Of a DNA stretch of 64,000 bases, positions 14,462-26,164 are shown one piece after another. The stretch is taken from positions 50,868,725 through 50,932,724 of the forward strand of contig NC_079510.1 in the NCBI RefSeq assembly GCF_030052815.1, in the 5' to 3' direction. Position 1 is the stretch's first letter, and each line of letters opens with the position of its first letter. Both the position numbers and the translations under genes were made by a program. This DNA comes from Hevea brasiliensis (lineage: Eukaryota > Streptophyta > Magnoliopsida > Malpighiales > Euphorbiaceae). The notes beneath the pieces are model-generated. The model ran no database searches. It saw only the letters and a program-made list of their open reading frames with translations, and was not told where the DNA came from.

Positions 14462-15245
14462 AATTGCGCATAAGCAACTGCATAGCTTATGCAATCCTGC
14501 ATAACCAAAATTCTTGCCATTTTTCACCTTTATTGCAAGTGCATAAGGAGAGTGCATAGCTTATGCAACTCTGCATAACCTCATTTTGTCAAATTTCATA
14601 TCTGTTAAAACTTGCATAAGGTGAGTGCATGACTTATGCACTTCTGCATAACTTCAAATCCTTCATTTTCTCTCTCTGCCGAAACTTGCATAAGGTGAGT
14701 GCATGACTTATGCACTTCTGCATAACCAAAAATCCAAAACTCCAATTCTGCCGAAGGGTGCATAAGCAGAGTGCATAACCTATGCACTTCTGCATGACCA
14801 GAAACCCAGAAAAATCATTCTTGCCGAGGGGTGCATAAGGAAGGTGCATAAGTTATGCACTTCCGCATAACCAAGAACTCCAAAAATACAACCTTGCCGA
14901 GACCTGCATAAGCAATGTGCATAACCTATGCACATCTGCATAACCAGAAATCAGAAAATCCCAAAAGTTGCCGAGACCTGCATAAGCAATGTGCATAGCC
15001 TATGCACTTCTGCATAACCAAAATTCTGAATTTCAAAACCTGCCGCAGAGTGCATAAGCAGAGTGCATAGCTTATGCACATCTGCATGACCCAATTTTCT
15101 GAAAAAACCATTTTTGCCGAGAGATGCATAAGGGGAGTGCATAACTTATGCACTCCCGCATGACTTCGCTCTTCACCATTTCAGGGTCACCGAAACATGC
15201 ATAAGGACAGTGCATAACCTATGCACTTGTGCATAAGCATTTCTC
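14462..15245 (+). repeat. Array of about 11 units, 71-74-bp period, palindromic 42-bp core
   Basis: Each unit has a conserved core, roughly gcataagg-gagtg followed by catagcttatgca, then cttctgcataacc. An unrelated spacer of about 31 bp follows, usually ending in gccga. Units start near 14466, 14540, 14612, 14686, 14757, 14831, 14905, 14979, 15050, 15124 and 15198. Cores are conserved and self-complementary; spacers diverge. The same word clusters in this element's LTRs and at 17385-17600. Short minus-strand ORFs here are by-products of the repeat. Confidence 0.85.
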
Positions 15246-15667
15246 TGAAATTTAAATCCTTTTGAAACATGTACAAAAGAGTGCACAGGTTATGCATAAA
15301 TCATTTTCCCCTTATGCGCTCCTACAACCCGATTCAAATTCATTTTCAGAAAGAACATTCCCACCATCTCCACTTCCCGACTCTTGAACCCCACGACCGC
15401 CTTCAACCTTCATTCTTTCGGCATTCCCGCCGCCTCTCTCCCATCTTCTCCACCAGCTCTCATCACGAAAACCCTAAATCCCCTACATTTCCATTTCCCC
15501 TATCTCTTCTCAAATCGACCCTGGATTCCAATCCACATTCCCGCACCGCATCTCCTCTCGAAGTCTATCAATTGTCTTAGATACACCCCCCCTCCAATCC
15601 TACACCACAAACGACACCTCCACCAACCACATACAGACGCAAAATCCGATCCAAATCCGTGCGACCC
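15246..15667. other. Leader of the env-position ORF
   Basis: C-rich, gene-like composition, unlike the surrounding DNA. ORFs cross it in two frames without recognisable domains. It probably forms the untranslated leader or an eroded N-terminal extension of the next ORF. Confidence 0.4.
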
Positions 15668-17091
15668 ATGTCCTCTGCTCCTCCTCTGTCCAAACGCAAA
15701 GAACCACCCACCCCATTTTCGGAACCACCTCCTAAAAAGCCAAAAGCTCCAGCCTCTACACCTTCTTCCAGCAAAAAGCCAATTTCAGCAACCCCATTTG
15801 TATCAAAGCTACCCTGGCCTCTCCCTGATACTATTCAAAAAGCTGCTTTCAAAAGACTCAAAGATAGAAGGGTACAACCTACTAGGTATATATCTGCTGA
15901 TGCTCTACAATCTTTGGGTTTATTTGACAATGTAGTTGCATTTCTTGACGGTATGGGTTGGACAGAATTTGTGTATAAGCAAGAGGTAGTTTATCCGATT
16001 CTAGTCTTGGAGTTTATTTCTTCATTCTCTGCTACCCTCAACTTGCATGATGTAGACCATAAGCCAATTATGACATTTAGATGCTTGGGGCAAAATAGAG
16101 AACTATCATTAGACCAATTTCATGGCATTTTTGGTTTTGCAATTGATGGGTTCTTTAGAGTACCACACACTGGAGTAGAGGTAGCCAATAAGGGCATCTG
16201 GAATCCTGCCCAATTTTGGAGAATCATAACAAACCAACCTCAAACCTTCTCTGCTGGTAGGTCCAAAACATCCCAAATCCTTGACCCTGCACTTAGGTTT
16301 ATTCATAGGCTGATGGCTAGCACCATATTGGGCAGAGGGACTAGTTCTGGTGTCAGGCAAATCAACTATTTATGTTATGGTGTGCATTTCACAAAGTTAG
16401 GGTGTCTCCAGGTTACTTCTTTTGCGAACATGTGCTGCATATTGCCACCAAATCCATTGGTGACATTGTTTTGGGTGGACTCATTACTGTCATAGCCAAG
16501 CATTTTGGCTTTAATCCTGCAGAGCACTCAATCCCAGCACTTGAGGACACTTCCTATTTTGATGCTGCACACTTAACCAAAACAGGGTTCCATTTATCAT
16601 ATTTTGATACTGGCCACCCTGCAGCAGAAACTGAGCCTATTGCACAACCAGAAACCCAACCTTTCACACCAGTCCCACAGCACCCTACTACACCTACCCC
16701 ACCCCCTCAGCCTACTCAGGACACTCCAGCTACCTCTGCTCAGCCCATTCCTCCTACAGCTGAACCTACCTCATCCACAGCACCTCCTCCATTCAACACT
16801 AAAGCCTTATTCACCTACCTTGACAGGCTTAGTGATGATATCTACTTTGTGGATAGGAAGCTTGACAGTGGTCTTGATACACTAAAGGATCGTCATGATC
16901 AACTATTTGACCTTGTCATGGAAACCAGGGACAAACAGAAAGAACTGAAGGAGATGGTGAAGCAACTCATGATCTTTCTGGGCATGCCACCCCCACCTCC
17001 ATCACCTCCTCCTGCACCATCATTTCGATTGAAGACCACCACTTCCTTAGCAACATCCTTGGACAAAGGAAAAACAATAGACATAGATTAG
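15668..17091 (+). pseudogene. Element 1 env-position ORF (plant transposon-protein type), one frameshift
   Basis: The ATG at 15668 begins a proline/lysine-rich N-terminus with a possible nuclear-localisation stretch (PPKKPKAP). A globular region follows (ELSLDQFHGIFGF, WNPAQFWRIIT, ILDPALRFIHRLMA). The frame is lost between about 16372 and 16420 and continues in the next frame (HKVRVSPGYFFCEHVLHIA, IGDIVLGGLITVIAKHFGF). Then come a Pro/Thr-rich linker, a probable coiled coil (about 16800-16980) and a proline-rich tail. It resembles the putative plant transposon protein domain found downstream of pol in Athila-type elements. No signal peptide or membrane span is seen, so a true envelope role is not supported. 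Confidence 0.7.
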
Positions 17092-18867
17092 TGTTTAGTT
17101 TACTTTTGTTCAATCTTGTAGGACCTTTTCTTTGTAAATATGTTCAAACATTTATAGTTTGTTTTGGATTTTGTTGATTTGTTCTAAATTAGTTTCTTTT
17201 AAATCCTGTTTCTTTTGAAGTTTTATTGAATAGCTATTACATTAGTCTTCTTTGATTTTTATTGCACTTATTGCCTTTTTGTACATATTTGCCCATACTC
17301 TGTCTATATTTCCATACTTTTACTGGTTGTACATTTCACCTTGCAAATTCCCATGCAATGACTTTTGTATACACTGCACAGCTATGAATTTCCTCATGCA
17401 TAACCTTTGCATAGCCTGTGCAACCCTTTCTGCTATTTCTGCAGAACTGCACAGGTTGTATTTCCCTTATGCAACTGTCCTGCATAGCCTATGCAACATC
17501 TATTGCCTCTTATGCAGCACCGCATGGCTTATGCACCTTACCTATGCACATGTTCTGGACAGCACTTAACTCTGCATAACCTGTGCAGCTTTTTATGCAT
17601 CCCTTTAACTTGAATTCTCATACCAGGTAACTCTTTCTTTTTGTTCTTATTTTTACAATTCCTGGTCAATATTATTTGCTTTGAGTTTTGGATATCTACT
17701 GTTTGAGACATTGAGGACAATGTCTAATTTTGAGTTTGGGGGTGCACATTTTGATTTTTAGCTTTATTTTTCACATTTTGAGTATAAGAGCATCTCATCC
17801 CATTTCATTTACATATATTGTAAATATTTTACATATACATCCATACATACATATTCATTACACATTTACACACACATTATACATCACTTAGAAATTGTAC
17901 AAATTGCATACAAATAGGCTTACTCCATTTAGTTCATGCATTACTCATTTTAGGAATCATACACCATGCATTAAAATCTTTTGCCAAATCCCTTGAGTAT
18001 TGAAAATGTGCCTATGAGAGTGATTTGACTCACCTTTTAGTTGGGTTTGTGGATTGAAAGTTCCTAAAAGGTGCAAGGTTTTGAAGTGTCTATCCCTTGC
18101 CTATATCTTCTTAGCCAAAAAGCCACCCAACTAGTCATTTGGAGATGGAAGTGTTAGAGGGAATTATTGGATATAAGGTAGTCAAATGATGTCTCACCAA
18201 TCCTAGAACAAATTTTCTAAACCTTTCAAGGCGAAATACCAGCTTGTACTTGAAAAGAGAGATGATTAGGCATTCTTTGATTTAAACCTTCTCATTTTAA
18301 ACCTTTGGCCCTTTTCCTAATTAAAATTACCCTTGCAAACCCCTTTTGAGCCTTTTTATCCCTAATTTTTCTTGAATCCCTTATTGCTACCTAGCTAATG
18401 AACCAAACACTACAACCCTTTTCATGAGAATAATTATTTACAATATTAGGTACATAAAAAAAAAGAGAAAAAGAAAAAGAAAAAAATATATACAATAAAA
18501 GGGAGAAGAAATGCTTGTCATCTTGTAAAAGTGCTAGTATATGTGCTTTTCACTATTGCCATTCAAAATGAAAGAAATCCACCCAAAGTATTAAAAGAAA
18601 TGAGTTTGGGGGTGGCAATTTTAGGGACAATCATCAAAAGAAAATGCAAAATACAAGTTAAAGTATCAAAAATGTCCCTCTATTTTTTATGTGTTTTGTA
18701 AACTATGCTAGCACTTGACAATCCTCATTGTGTATTCTTCTCTCCCACATATAAAAAAAAAAGAGAAAAAGAAAAAAATATATAATAAAGTGTACCTTAT
18801 GTTTCAAAATTGAAAATATTCTCATGCTTTGAATCCTTTTACCCATCTTTCTTCTTAGCCTCATTTT
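17092..18867 (+). other. Element 1 3' non-coding region, part before element 2
   Basis: Contains a cluster of GCATAA/TTATGC words (17385-17600), a polypurine-tract-like site (17711-17745), a second gagtttgggggtgg at about 18602, and two A-rich simple tracts (about 18455-18495 and 18748-18785). Several blocks, such as gtctcacc..tcctagaacaa near 18190, recur in the 3' region of element 2. No ORF. Confidence 0.7.
17711..17745 (+). other. Internal polypurine-tract-like copy, element 1
   Basis: ttgaggacaatg followed by gagtttgggggtgc. It mirrors the true PPT at about 30415-30448, where ttgaggacaagc is followed by gagtttgggggtatt and the LTR. Confidence 0.6.
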
Positions 18868-18872
18868 GAACC
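18868..18872. repeat. Target-site duplication of element 2, left copy (gaacc)
   Basis: gaacc before the LTR, repeated exactly at 30005-30009. Confidence 0.92.
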
Positions 18873-19137
18873 TGATGCATGCATTTTATATCATCATTTA
18901 GGAGTAATTTTTGCACATAATTTACCCTTATTCATAGCTATTATTTTAGATATTAGTATATATTTAGTCAATTTTACAATTTTCACATTTCTTAGTTTAA
19001 TTTTTGGAATTTATTTGTTTTGTAGGTTAAATCTGGAGAAATTTGATGTATTTTGATCAGAGTAGCCATTTGGAGGAGATTAAAATCGAATTGCAAAAAT
19101 TTTGAAGTTGAAAAAAAAAAAACAAAAAGGCCGAGAG

Positions 19138-19187
19138 CGACACAACCTGCAGCACAACCGAATTAGCTCATGTCGCAGGTTGTGTCG
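19138..19187 (+). promoter_or_regulatory. Perfect 13-bp inverted repeat in the element 2 LTR
   Basis: cgacacaacctgc at 19138-19150 pairs with gcaggttgtgtcg at 19175-19187. The 3' LTR keeps both arms at 28642-28654 and 28679-28691. It sits about 165 bp upstream of the TATA box. It could be a dimeric protein site or an RNA hairpin near the 3' end of the transcript. Confidence 0.6.
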
Positions 19188-19351
19188 ATCGTCATATATT
19201 CGCGCCGAGCGACACACAACCCGCGACACAACTGACTCGGCTTATGTCGTTTTTACTGGAAAATTTTTGACGTGGCATTTCCGTTACTCCACCTTTTACC
19301 TCACTTTCTCGGATCCTTCCCCTTTACCCATTCTAGAACAGTCCCCTTGCC

Positions 19352-19358
19352 TATATAC
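19352..19358 (+). promoter_or_regulatory. Probable TATA box of the element 2 5' LTR
   Basis: TATATAC between ccttgcc and agtgccc; the 3' LTR copy is at 28859-28865. Confidence 0.6.
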
Positions 19359-20509
19359 AGTGCCCTTTATCACTTTCTTTCCATAGAGAGCAAGGGAGGC
19401 ATTTTTGGCAAGATTAGAAAGAGAGAAGGGAGCACTTTCTGCATCTTCTTCCAGCAGCAGCAAGGATCAAGTTTCTGCACTTTTCTGCAGAGATCCTGCT
19501 GCAGATTTGCTGGGTTTTTCTACCCCTTTTAGTTTACATTTCCATTATTTATTCATTTCTTCATTTGGATTTGTCTTTAAACAATGATTTGTGAGTAGTT
19601 TATTGAGATTCTAGAGATGGGTTTGTAAATATTGATTTGTTTTGTGGTTTTGAACTGATTTAGCCATTTAAATGAAGATTGTTATATTTTGATTTATTGC
19701 TTGTGTGCTTATTTCCTTGCTTGATGAATGGGCCCTCATTAAGTTAAGTTTTAATCCTTAATAGATGGACTGAAAAGTGAATATTGGGGATGGATAATCT
19801 TGCAATAAACTTTATTTTCTTGGTGTTAGAAATAAGCTAAGAAGATTAAGGGGAACTTTCCAAAAATCAATTAGAGCATTAATTGGGTTTTTGTTAGATT
19901 TGAAATACCGTGAAAACAGGGTTTGATTTAATGAAAACCAATTTTGAGATGCTTGAAAAAGGTTTCAAAAATTTAAGAATTGATTTCCCTCAAAATTGCA
20001 ATTCTCATGTGTTTGGCTAAATTAGGGAAAAATCACATGCAAACAATATTGAAAATCCAATCTCTAGAATCAATTTATTTTTCATTGAAATTAGATATAA
20101 ATCCTCCAAACCTCATAAATAGCAATTTAAATTTAAATCCAATTTAAATCCAATTTCTATAATCACTTTATTTTTATTTTTATTGAATTTAGATTTAATT
20201 CCTCTCAATTTCATAAATAGATATTTCAAATTAATTTTTGGGTAATCTAGTTTAATTAATTTTAGTTAATTGATTGATCTAGTTTTAATTCCTCAAATAC
20301 CAATTTTAATTCCAAATTTCATTTTACATCTTTAATTTTTGTCTTAATTTTAATTTTTAGATTTTATTTTTAATATCTTTTAATTTTTGTCATTCTAATT
20401 TGCTTATACTTTTATTTTCAATTTAAGCACAATTCCCTGTGGGATCGATATCAATTTTTAAAACTATACTACTGTGACCCGTGCACTTGCGGACACCGTA
20501 TCAAGTTTT

Positions 20510-20527
20510 TGGCGCCGGGGCCGGGGA
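20510..20527 (+). other. Element 2 primer-binding site, degenerate tRNA-Asp
   Basis: tggcgccggggccgggga matches the tRNA-Asp PBS of element 1 at 16 of 18 positions (tt replaced by gg), six bases after the LTR. Confidence 0.75.
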
Positions 20528-20634
20528 ATTGTTTGTTTTTAAGTTGGATTTTAATTGTTTTAAGCTAATTAGAATTTTTATTTTCTTTTATTTTCACTAT
20601 TGTTCCTTGTGTTTTTCAGGTACTTTTCTTGTTT

Positions 20635-23600
20635 ATGAGACGATCGAAAAGCACAAGTGACACTGAATTGTTGTTCAACCCAGAAATTGAAAAATTCTGT
20701 CGAGCCAACAAAAAGGAATTCAAGAGAAGAAAAGAAGCAGAAAAAGAAGAACAACAAATATTTGAGCAAGAGGAGACAATAGAAAATATGGAGAATCAAA
20801 ATAGAGCTATTGGAGGAGATAATGGAGGAAATGAGCAAAATGGGCAAAATGCTGTGGTTAATCAAAATGATCCTCAAAGAAGATCCATGTTAGACTATGC
20901 TTTTCCTAGATGTACTGATGTGAGAGATAACAGACCTATTATTGGAGCTAATCAATTTGAATTAAAAACTGGTCTTATTCAAATGGTTCAGAATTCACAA
21001 TTTGGAGGTACCCCACTTGAAAATCCTCATTCTCATTTGAAGAAATTTTTAATGATATGTGGCACACAAAGGCAGCCTGGAGTTTCTGATGAAGTGATTC
21101 GACTCACTTTATTTCCATTTTCTCTTCTGATTCAAAGATTGGAGTGGTATGACTCACTCCCACAAGCTATTATAGCTACTTGGGAGCAGCTATCTCAAGC
21201 TTTTCTATCTCAATTTTTCCCACCTGGGAAAACTACTCATTTGAGGAATTTGATGGTAGCTTTTAAACCAAGAGATGATGAAACTTTGTATGAATCTTGG
21301 ATGAGATTTAAGGAGCTTGAAAGGCAATGTCCTCATCATGAAATACCGAAATGGATGATTGTTCAAAATTTCTACACCAGAGTTACTCCAGCCATAAGAA
21401 ACACAATTGATTCACAAGCAGGAGGAGATTTCATGAGAATGACAAGTGAAGAATGCTATGATCTATTAGAGAAGATTGCTCATAATACCCATTTATGGGG
21501 AAATCCTAGAGCACTTGAGCCAAAGAAAGCTGGGATCTATGAACTTGACTCAGTTAACTACATGAATGCAAAATTTGATCAGTTGACTCAGCTTCTTAGT
21601 GATTTTTGCACAAAGGCAACAACCTCAACTCCTACAACTATGCAACAAGTTGCCTTCACAAATGGAACTCAAAGTTGTGGAGTTGATTATTCTTCTTATG
21701 GTGATGATTATTTGCAAGAGCAAGCTGCTTATGCAGGAGGTTATCAACAAAAACCTATGGGAAATTCTTATTTTAATATGAACAACTCAACATGGAGACC
21801 ACAAGCAACTTTTGCTCAACAAGGCCAAAGCTCAAATCATGCTCATAACCAGCAGTTTATGCAGCAGAACAAGCCTCAATTTCAGCCTCAATTTCAGCCC
21901 ACAAGACAACCACCACCTGGATATCAAGCAAGAGCACAACAATCCCTTCCATCCCATGAACCGAAGCCATCTTTGGAGAACATGATGGAGAAATTTTTTG
22001 CTGAACAAAGCAAGATGAATAGCAAATTGGAGGAAGAAATGCAACACATGAGACAAACCATGGATCAATTACAAGTCCACAACCGCATGTTGGAGACTCA
22101 ATTGGCGCAACAAGCAAGCTCATCAGGAAGCAATTCCTATGGGAAACTACCTAGCCAACCACAAAACCCTCATGAACAATGTAAGTTGGTGACCTTGAGA
22201 AGTGGTAAAAAAGTTGGTCAAGAAAGTGAAAACAAGAGAGAAGAAAAAGAGAGCACAAAAGAAGAAAATTCAGTTGAGAGCAAGAAAAATGAAAAAGAAG
22301 AAGAAAGCAAAAGTGAGCAAGATGAAGGAGAGAAATCATACATCCCACCTGAACCTTACAAACCCACCCTTCCCTACCCTCAAAGATTCATCAAGCATAA
22401 ACTAGACAAACAATTTGGCAAATTCCTTGAAGTGCTAAAGAAGTTGTATATCAATGTGCCATTCACTGAGGCACTATCCCAAATGCCAAGTTATGCCAAG
22501 TTTTTGAAGGAGATTCTTTCCAACAAGAGAAGGCTAGAAGATTATGACACCATCAACTTGGGAGAGCAATGCAGTGCTATAATCCAGAAGAAGTTACCTC
22601 CCAAACTCAAAGATCCGGGTGTGTTTTCCATTCCTTGTCATATTGGTGATAATTGTGTGGCAAATGCCTTATGTGACCTTGGAGCTAGCGTCAGCCTAAT
22701 GCCTCTTTCAATATATGAGAAGTTGAATATGGGAGAATTGAAGCCCACAAACATGTATCTTTCATTAGCTGACCGTTCAATTAAGTATCCGGAAGGCATT
22801 CTTGAAAATGTGCCTATCAAGGTTGGGAAATTCTACATTCCGGTGGATTTTATCATTTTAGATATGGAAGAAGACACAAAAGTTCCTATCTTATTGGGAA
22901 GACCCTTTTTGGCAACAGCTGGTGCATTAATTGATGTAAAGGGTGAGCAATTGACACTTAGAGTGGGAGATGATCAAATGATATTCAACATCAATCCAGC
23001 CATGAAAAGGAAACATGAAGAAGTTGAGTCTTGTTTGCGGGTAGACATTATTGATGAGATTGTTCAAGAGCATTTCAGACAAAGCTATCCACAAGACCCA
23101 CTTGAAAATTGCTTAGTCCATGGTGGGAGCATTGATGATGATAATCACAACATGGCTATTTTTGCACAACACTTGGAGAGCTCTCCACCACATCCTGAAG
23201 CCACAATTTTTCAACTTGAAGGAGTGCAAAATTTGGAGATCAAACCACCATCATTAAAGGTAGAGGATGCCCCAAAGGTAGATCTTAAACCTCTTCCTTC
23301 CAACCTCAGGTATGCTTTTCTTGGACCCAATGAAACATATCCTGTTATAATTAATGCATGTTTGACTGATATTGAGATTGACAAATTGTTGAGAGTTTTG
23401 AGAGAATATAGAAGAGTTTTGGGTTATGCAATTGATGATATAAAGGGAATTAGTCCAACAGTTTGTATGCATAGGATTTTTCTTGAGCCAAATAGTAAAC
23501 CTTCCATTGAACACCAAAGAAGATTGAATCCTACAATGAAGGATGTTGTGAAAAAGGAAATCCTAAAATTACTAGCTGCTGGAATTATTTACCCTATTTC

Positions 23601-26164
23601 TGACAGTGAGTGGGTTAGTCCTGTGCATGTTGTACCAAAAAAAGGTGGGGTGACAGTTGTTAAAAATGAGAATAATGAATTGATACCCACTAGAATCATT
23701 ACGAGTTGGAGAATGTGCATAGACTATAGGAAGTTGAACAATGCCACAAGAAAAGACCATTTTCCCCTTCCTTTTATGGATCAAATGTTAGAGAGATTAG
23801 CCAAGCATTCATTCTTTTGTTACTTAGATGGATATTCTGGTTTCTTTCAAATTCCAATACATCCTGATGACCAAGAAAAAACTACCTTTACCTGTCCCTA
23901 TGGCACCTTTGCCTATCGAAGGATGCCATTCGGATTGTGTAATGCGCCTGGCACATTTCAAAGGTGCATGATGGCCATTTTTTCTGATTTTATTGAAGAA
24001 ATTATGGAGGTCTTCATGGATGACTTTTCAGTTTATGGTACTAATTTTGATTCATGCTTGACTAATTTGTCTAAAATTTTGCAGAGGTGTGCTGATAATG
24101 ATTTGGTATTGAATTGGGAGAAATGCCACTTTATGGTCCAAGAAGGAATCGTTTTAGGGCATTTGATCTCAAAAAGGGGAATTGAAGTGGATAGAGCCAA
24201 AATAGAAATTATTGAAAAAATGCCCCCTCCAACTACTGTTAAAGGAGTGCGGAGTTTTCTTGGACATGCCGGGTTTTACCGGCGATTTATTCAGGATTTT
24301 TCTAAACTTGCTAAACCCTTAACAAATCTTTTGAATCATAATGTTAAATTTGATTTTAATCAAGATTGTATGGTTGCTTTTTGCAGGTTAAAGACGGCAT
24401 TAACAAGGCTCTATCATGCAACCCCGATTGGACTTTGCCATTCGAAATCATGTGTGATGCAAGCGAGTTTCTTGTTGAGCCGCCTTGGCGAAAAGATAGA
24501 AAATCTTATGCCATTTACTATGCAAGCCGAACCCTTGATGAAGCCCAAGTTAATTATGCCACAACTGAAAAGGAGTTCCTTGCGGTAGTATTTGCACTCA
24601 ATAAATTTCGTTCTTATTTGGTCAACTCAAAGGTAATTGTTTTCACTGATCATGCAGCAATAAAGTATTTAATGAGCAAGAAAGAAGCTAAATCTAGGTT
24701 GATTAGATGGATATTGTTACTTCAAGAATTTGATTTGGAAATAAGAGATAAAAAGGGTGTTGAGAATGTGGTGGCTGATCACCTTTCTAGGATAAAAACT
24801 GAAAATAAAGATGATGAAATTGTGCCAATTGATGAATTTTTCATGAATGAGCAGTTGTATATGTTGAATTCTGCACTTCCATGGTTTGCTGATATTGTGA
24901 ATTTCTTGTCTTGTGGTGTCTTGCCACCTGATTTGTCTTGGCAGCAAAAGAAAAGATTCTTGCATGATGTTAAATTTTATTCTTGGGAAGAACCTCTTTT
25001 GTTTAGGAGATGTAATGATGGAATAATTAGGAGATGTATACCAGAGGAAGAAATAAATGATGTTATTTACCATTGTCATTCCTCTGAATATGGTGGTCAT
25101 TTTAGTATCTCAAAAACTGTTGAAAAGGTCTTGACATCAGGTTTCTATTGGCTTAATATGTTTAAACATGTGAGAAACTTTGTAAGCAGGTGTGATAGGT
25201 GCCAAAGGGTAGGCAACATTTCCAAGAGAGATGAGATGCCCCAACAATCCATATTAGAAGTTGAATTGTTTGATGTGTGGGGAATTGATTTTATGGGGCC
25301 ATTTCCATCTTCTTATGGAAATAAATATATCTTGGTAGGGGTGGACTATGTATCTAAATGGGTAGAAGCTATTGCTACACCTACCAATGATGCAAAAGTT
25401 GTGGTGAAATTTCTAAAAAAATTTGTTTTAACCAGGTTTGGTGCCCCACGTGCCATAATTAGTGATGGTGGTAGCCATTTTTGTAACCACCAATTTGAAA
25501 AATTGATGAGAAAATATGGGGTAAAGCATAGGATTGCCACACCATATCACCCTCAAACAAATGGCCAAGTAGAAATCACAAATAGAGAAATCAAGCAAAT
25601 CTTGGAGAAAATCACAATAAGTCCAGAATAGATTGGTCCCTTAAATTAGATGACACTCTTTGGGCATATAGAACAGCATTTAAAACCCCCATAGGAACTA
25701 CACCTTATAGGTTAGTTTTTGGGAAATCATGCCATTTGCCCGTAGAGTTAGAACACAAAGCTTATTGGGCCATTAGAGCAATCAATTTTGATTTACAAGC
25801 TGCTGGACATAAAAGACTTTTGCAACTTGATGAGTTAGAAGAATTGAGACTTGATGCTTATGAAAATGCTAGGATCTATAAAGAAAGAACTAAAAAATGG
25901 CATGATAAGCATATCAAGAAAAAGGACTTTAAAGAAGGAGATTTGGTTCTCTTATTCAATTCAAGGTTAAAATTTTTTCCAGGAAAATTAAAATCAAGGT
26001 GGTCAGGTCCATTCAAAATTGTGAAAGTTTTACCTCATGGTGCTGTGGAAATTTTTGGTGAAAAATCTGGTAATTTCAAGGTAAATGGACAAAGGTTGAG
26101 GCATTATTTAGCTGGTGAGCCAATTGAGAAAATAGCAACTTGCTATCTTTCTCATTCTCCATAA
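20635..26164 (+). pseudogene. Element 2 gag-pol polyprotein, two frameshifts
   Basis: The ATG at 20635 follows the conserved acceptor-like motif. One long frame to about 24400 encodes Gag, retropepsin (DLGAS at 22675-22689) and reverse transcriptase (FMDD at about 24016-24027). A frameshift at about 24390-24430 moves the reading to the frame holding RNase H (24430-24790), the integrase zinc-binding region (about 25070-25250) and the core with all three acidic positions ([25 protein letters not shown]). A second single-base loss near 25612 shifts to the last part, 25736-26164. Against elements 1 and 3 these are the only major breaks, so it is close to intact. Role: virus-like particle formation, reverse transcription and integration. 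Confidence 0.92.

Larger units (their letters stand above)
18873..20503 (+). repeat. Element 2 5' LTR
   Basis: Direct repeat of 28376-30004. Differences are confined mostly to about 19115-19535; the downstream ~950 bp appear identical except near the very end. A TATA box is at about 19352. A perfect 13-bp inverted repeat (19138-19150 and 19175-19187, loop 24 bp) lies upstream of it, preceded by ggccgaga. A second, related cgacacaaccc word follows at about 19210. Confidence 0.93.

Noticed and set aside
14605..15153. Short minus-strand ORFs with repeated CISHALTLC/MHRLCTLLMH-like peptides
   Set aside because: They are translations of the palindromic repeat and have no independent coding signal.
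14462..15245. CRISPR array (regular repeats with unique spacers)
   Set aside because: The repeats are imperfect, the spacers share a GCCGA ending, there are no cas genes, and the array sits inside a plant retrotransposon whose LTRs carry the same words.
15668..17091. True retroviral-type envelope gene
   Set aside because: No signal peptide, membrane span or cleavage site is visible. The sequence fits the plant transposon-protein type found downstream of pol.
21832..22348. Minus-strand ORFs within element 2 gag-pol
   Set aside because: They lie opposite the long gag-pol frame and have no recognisable content.
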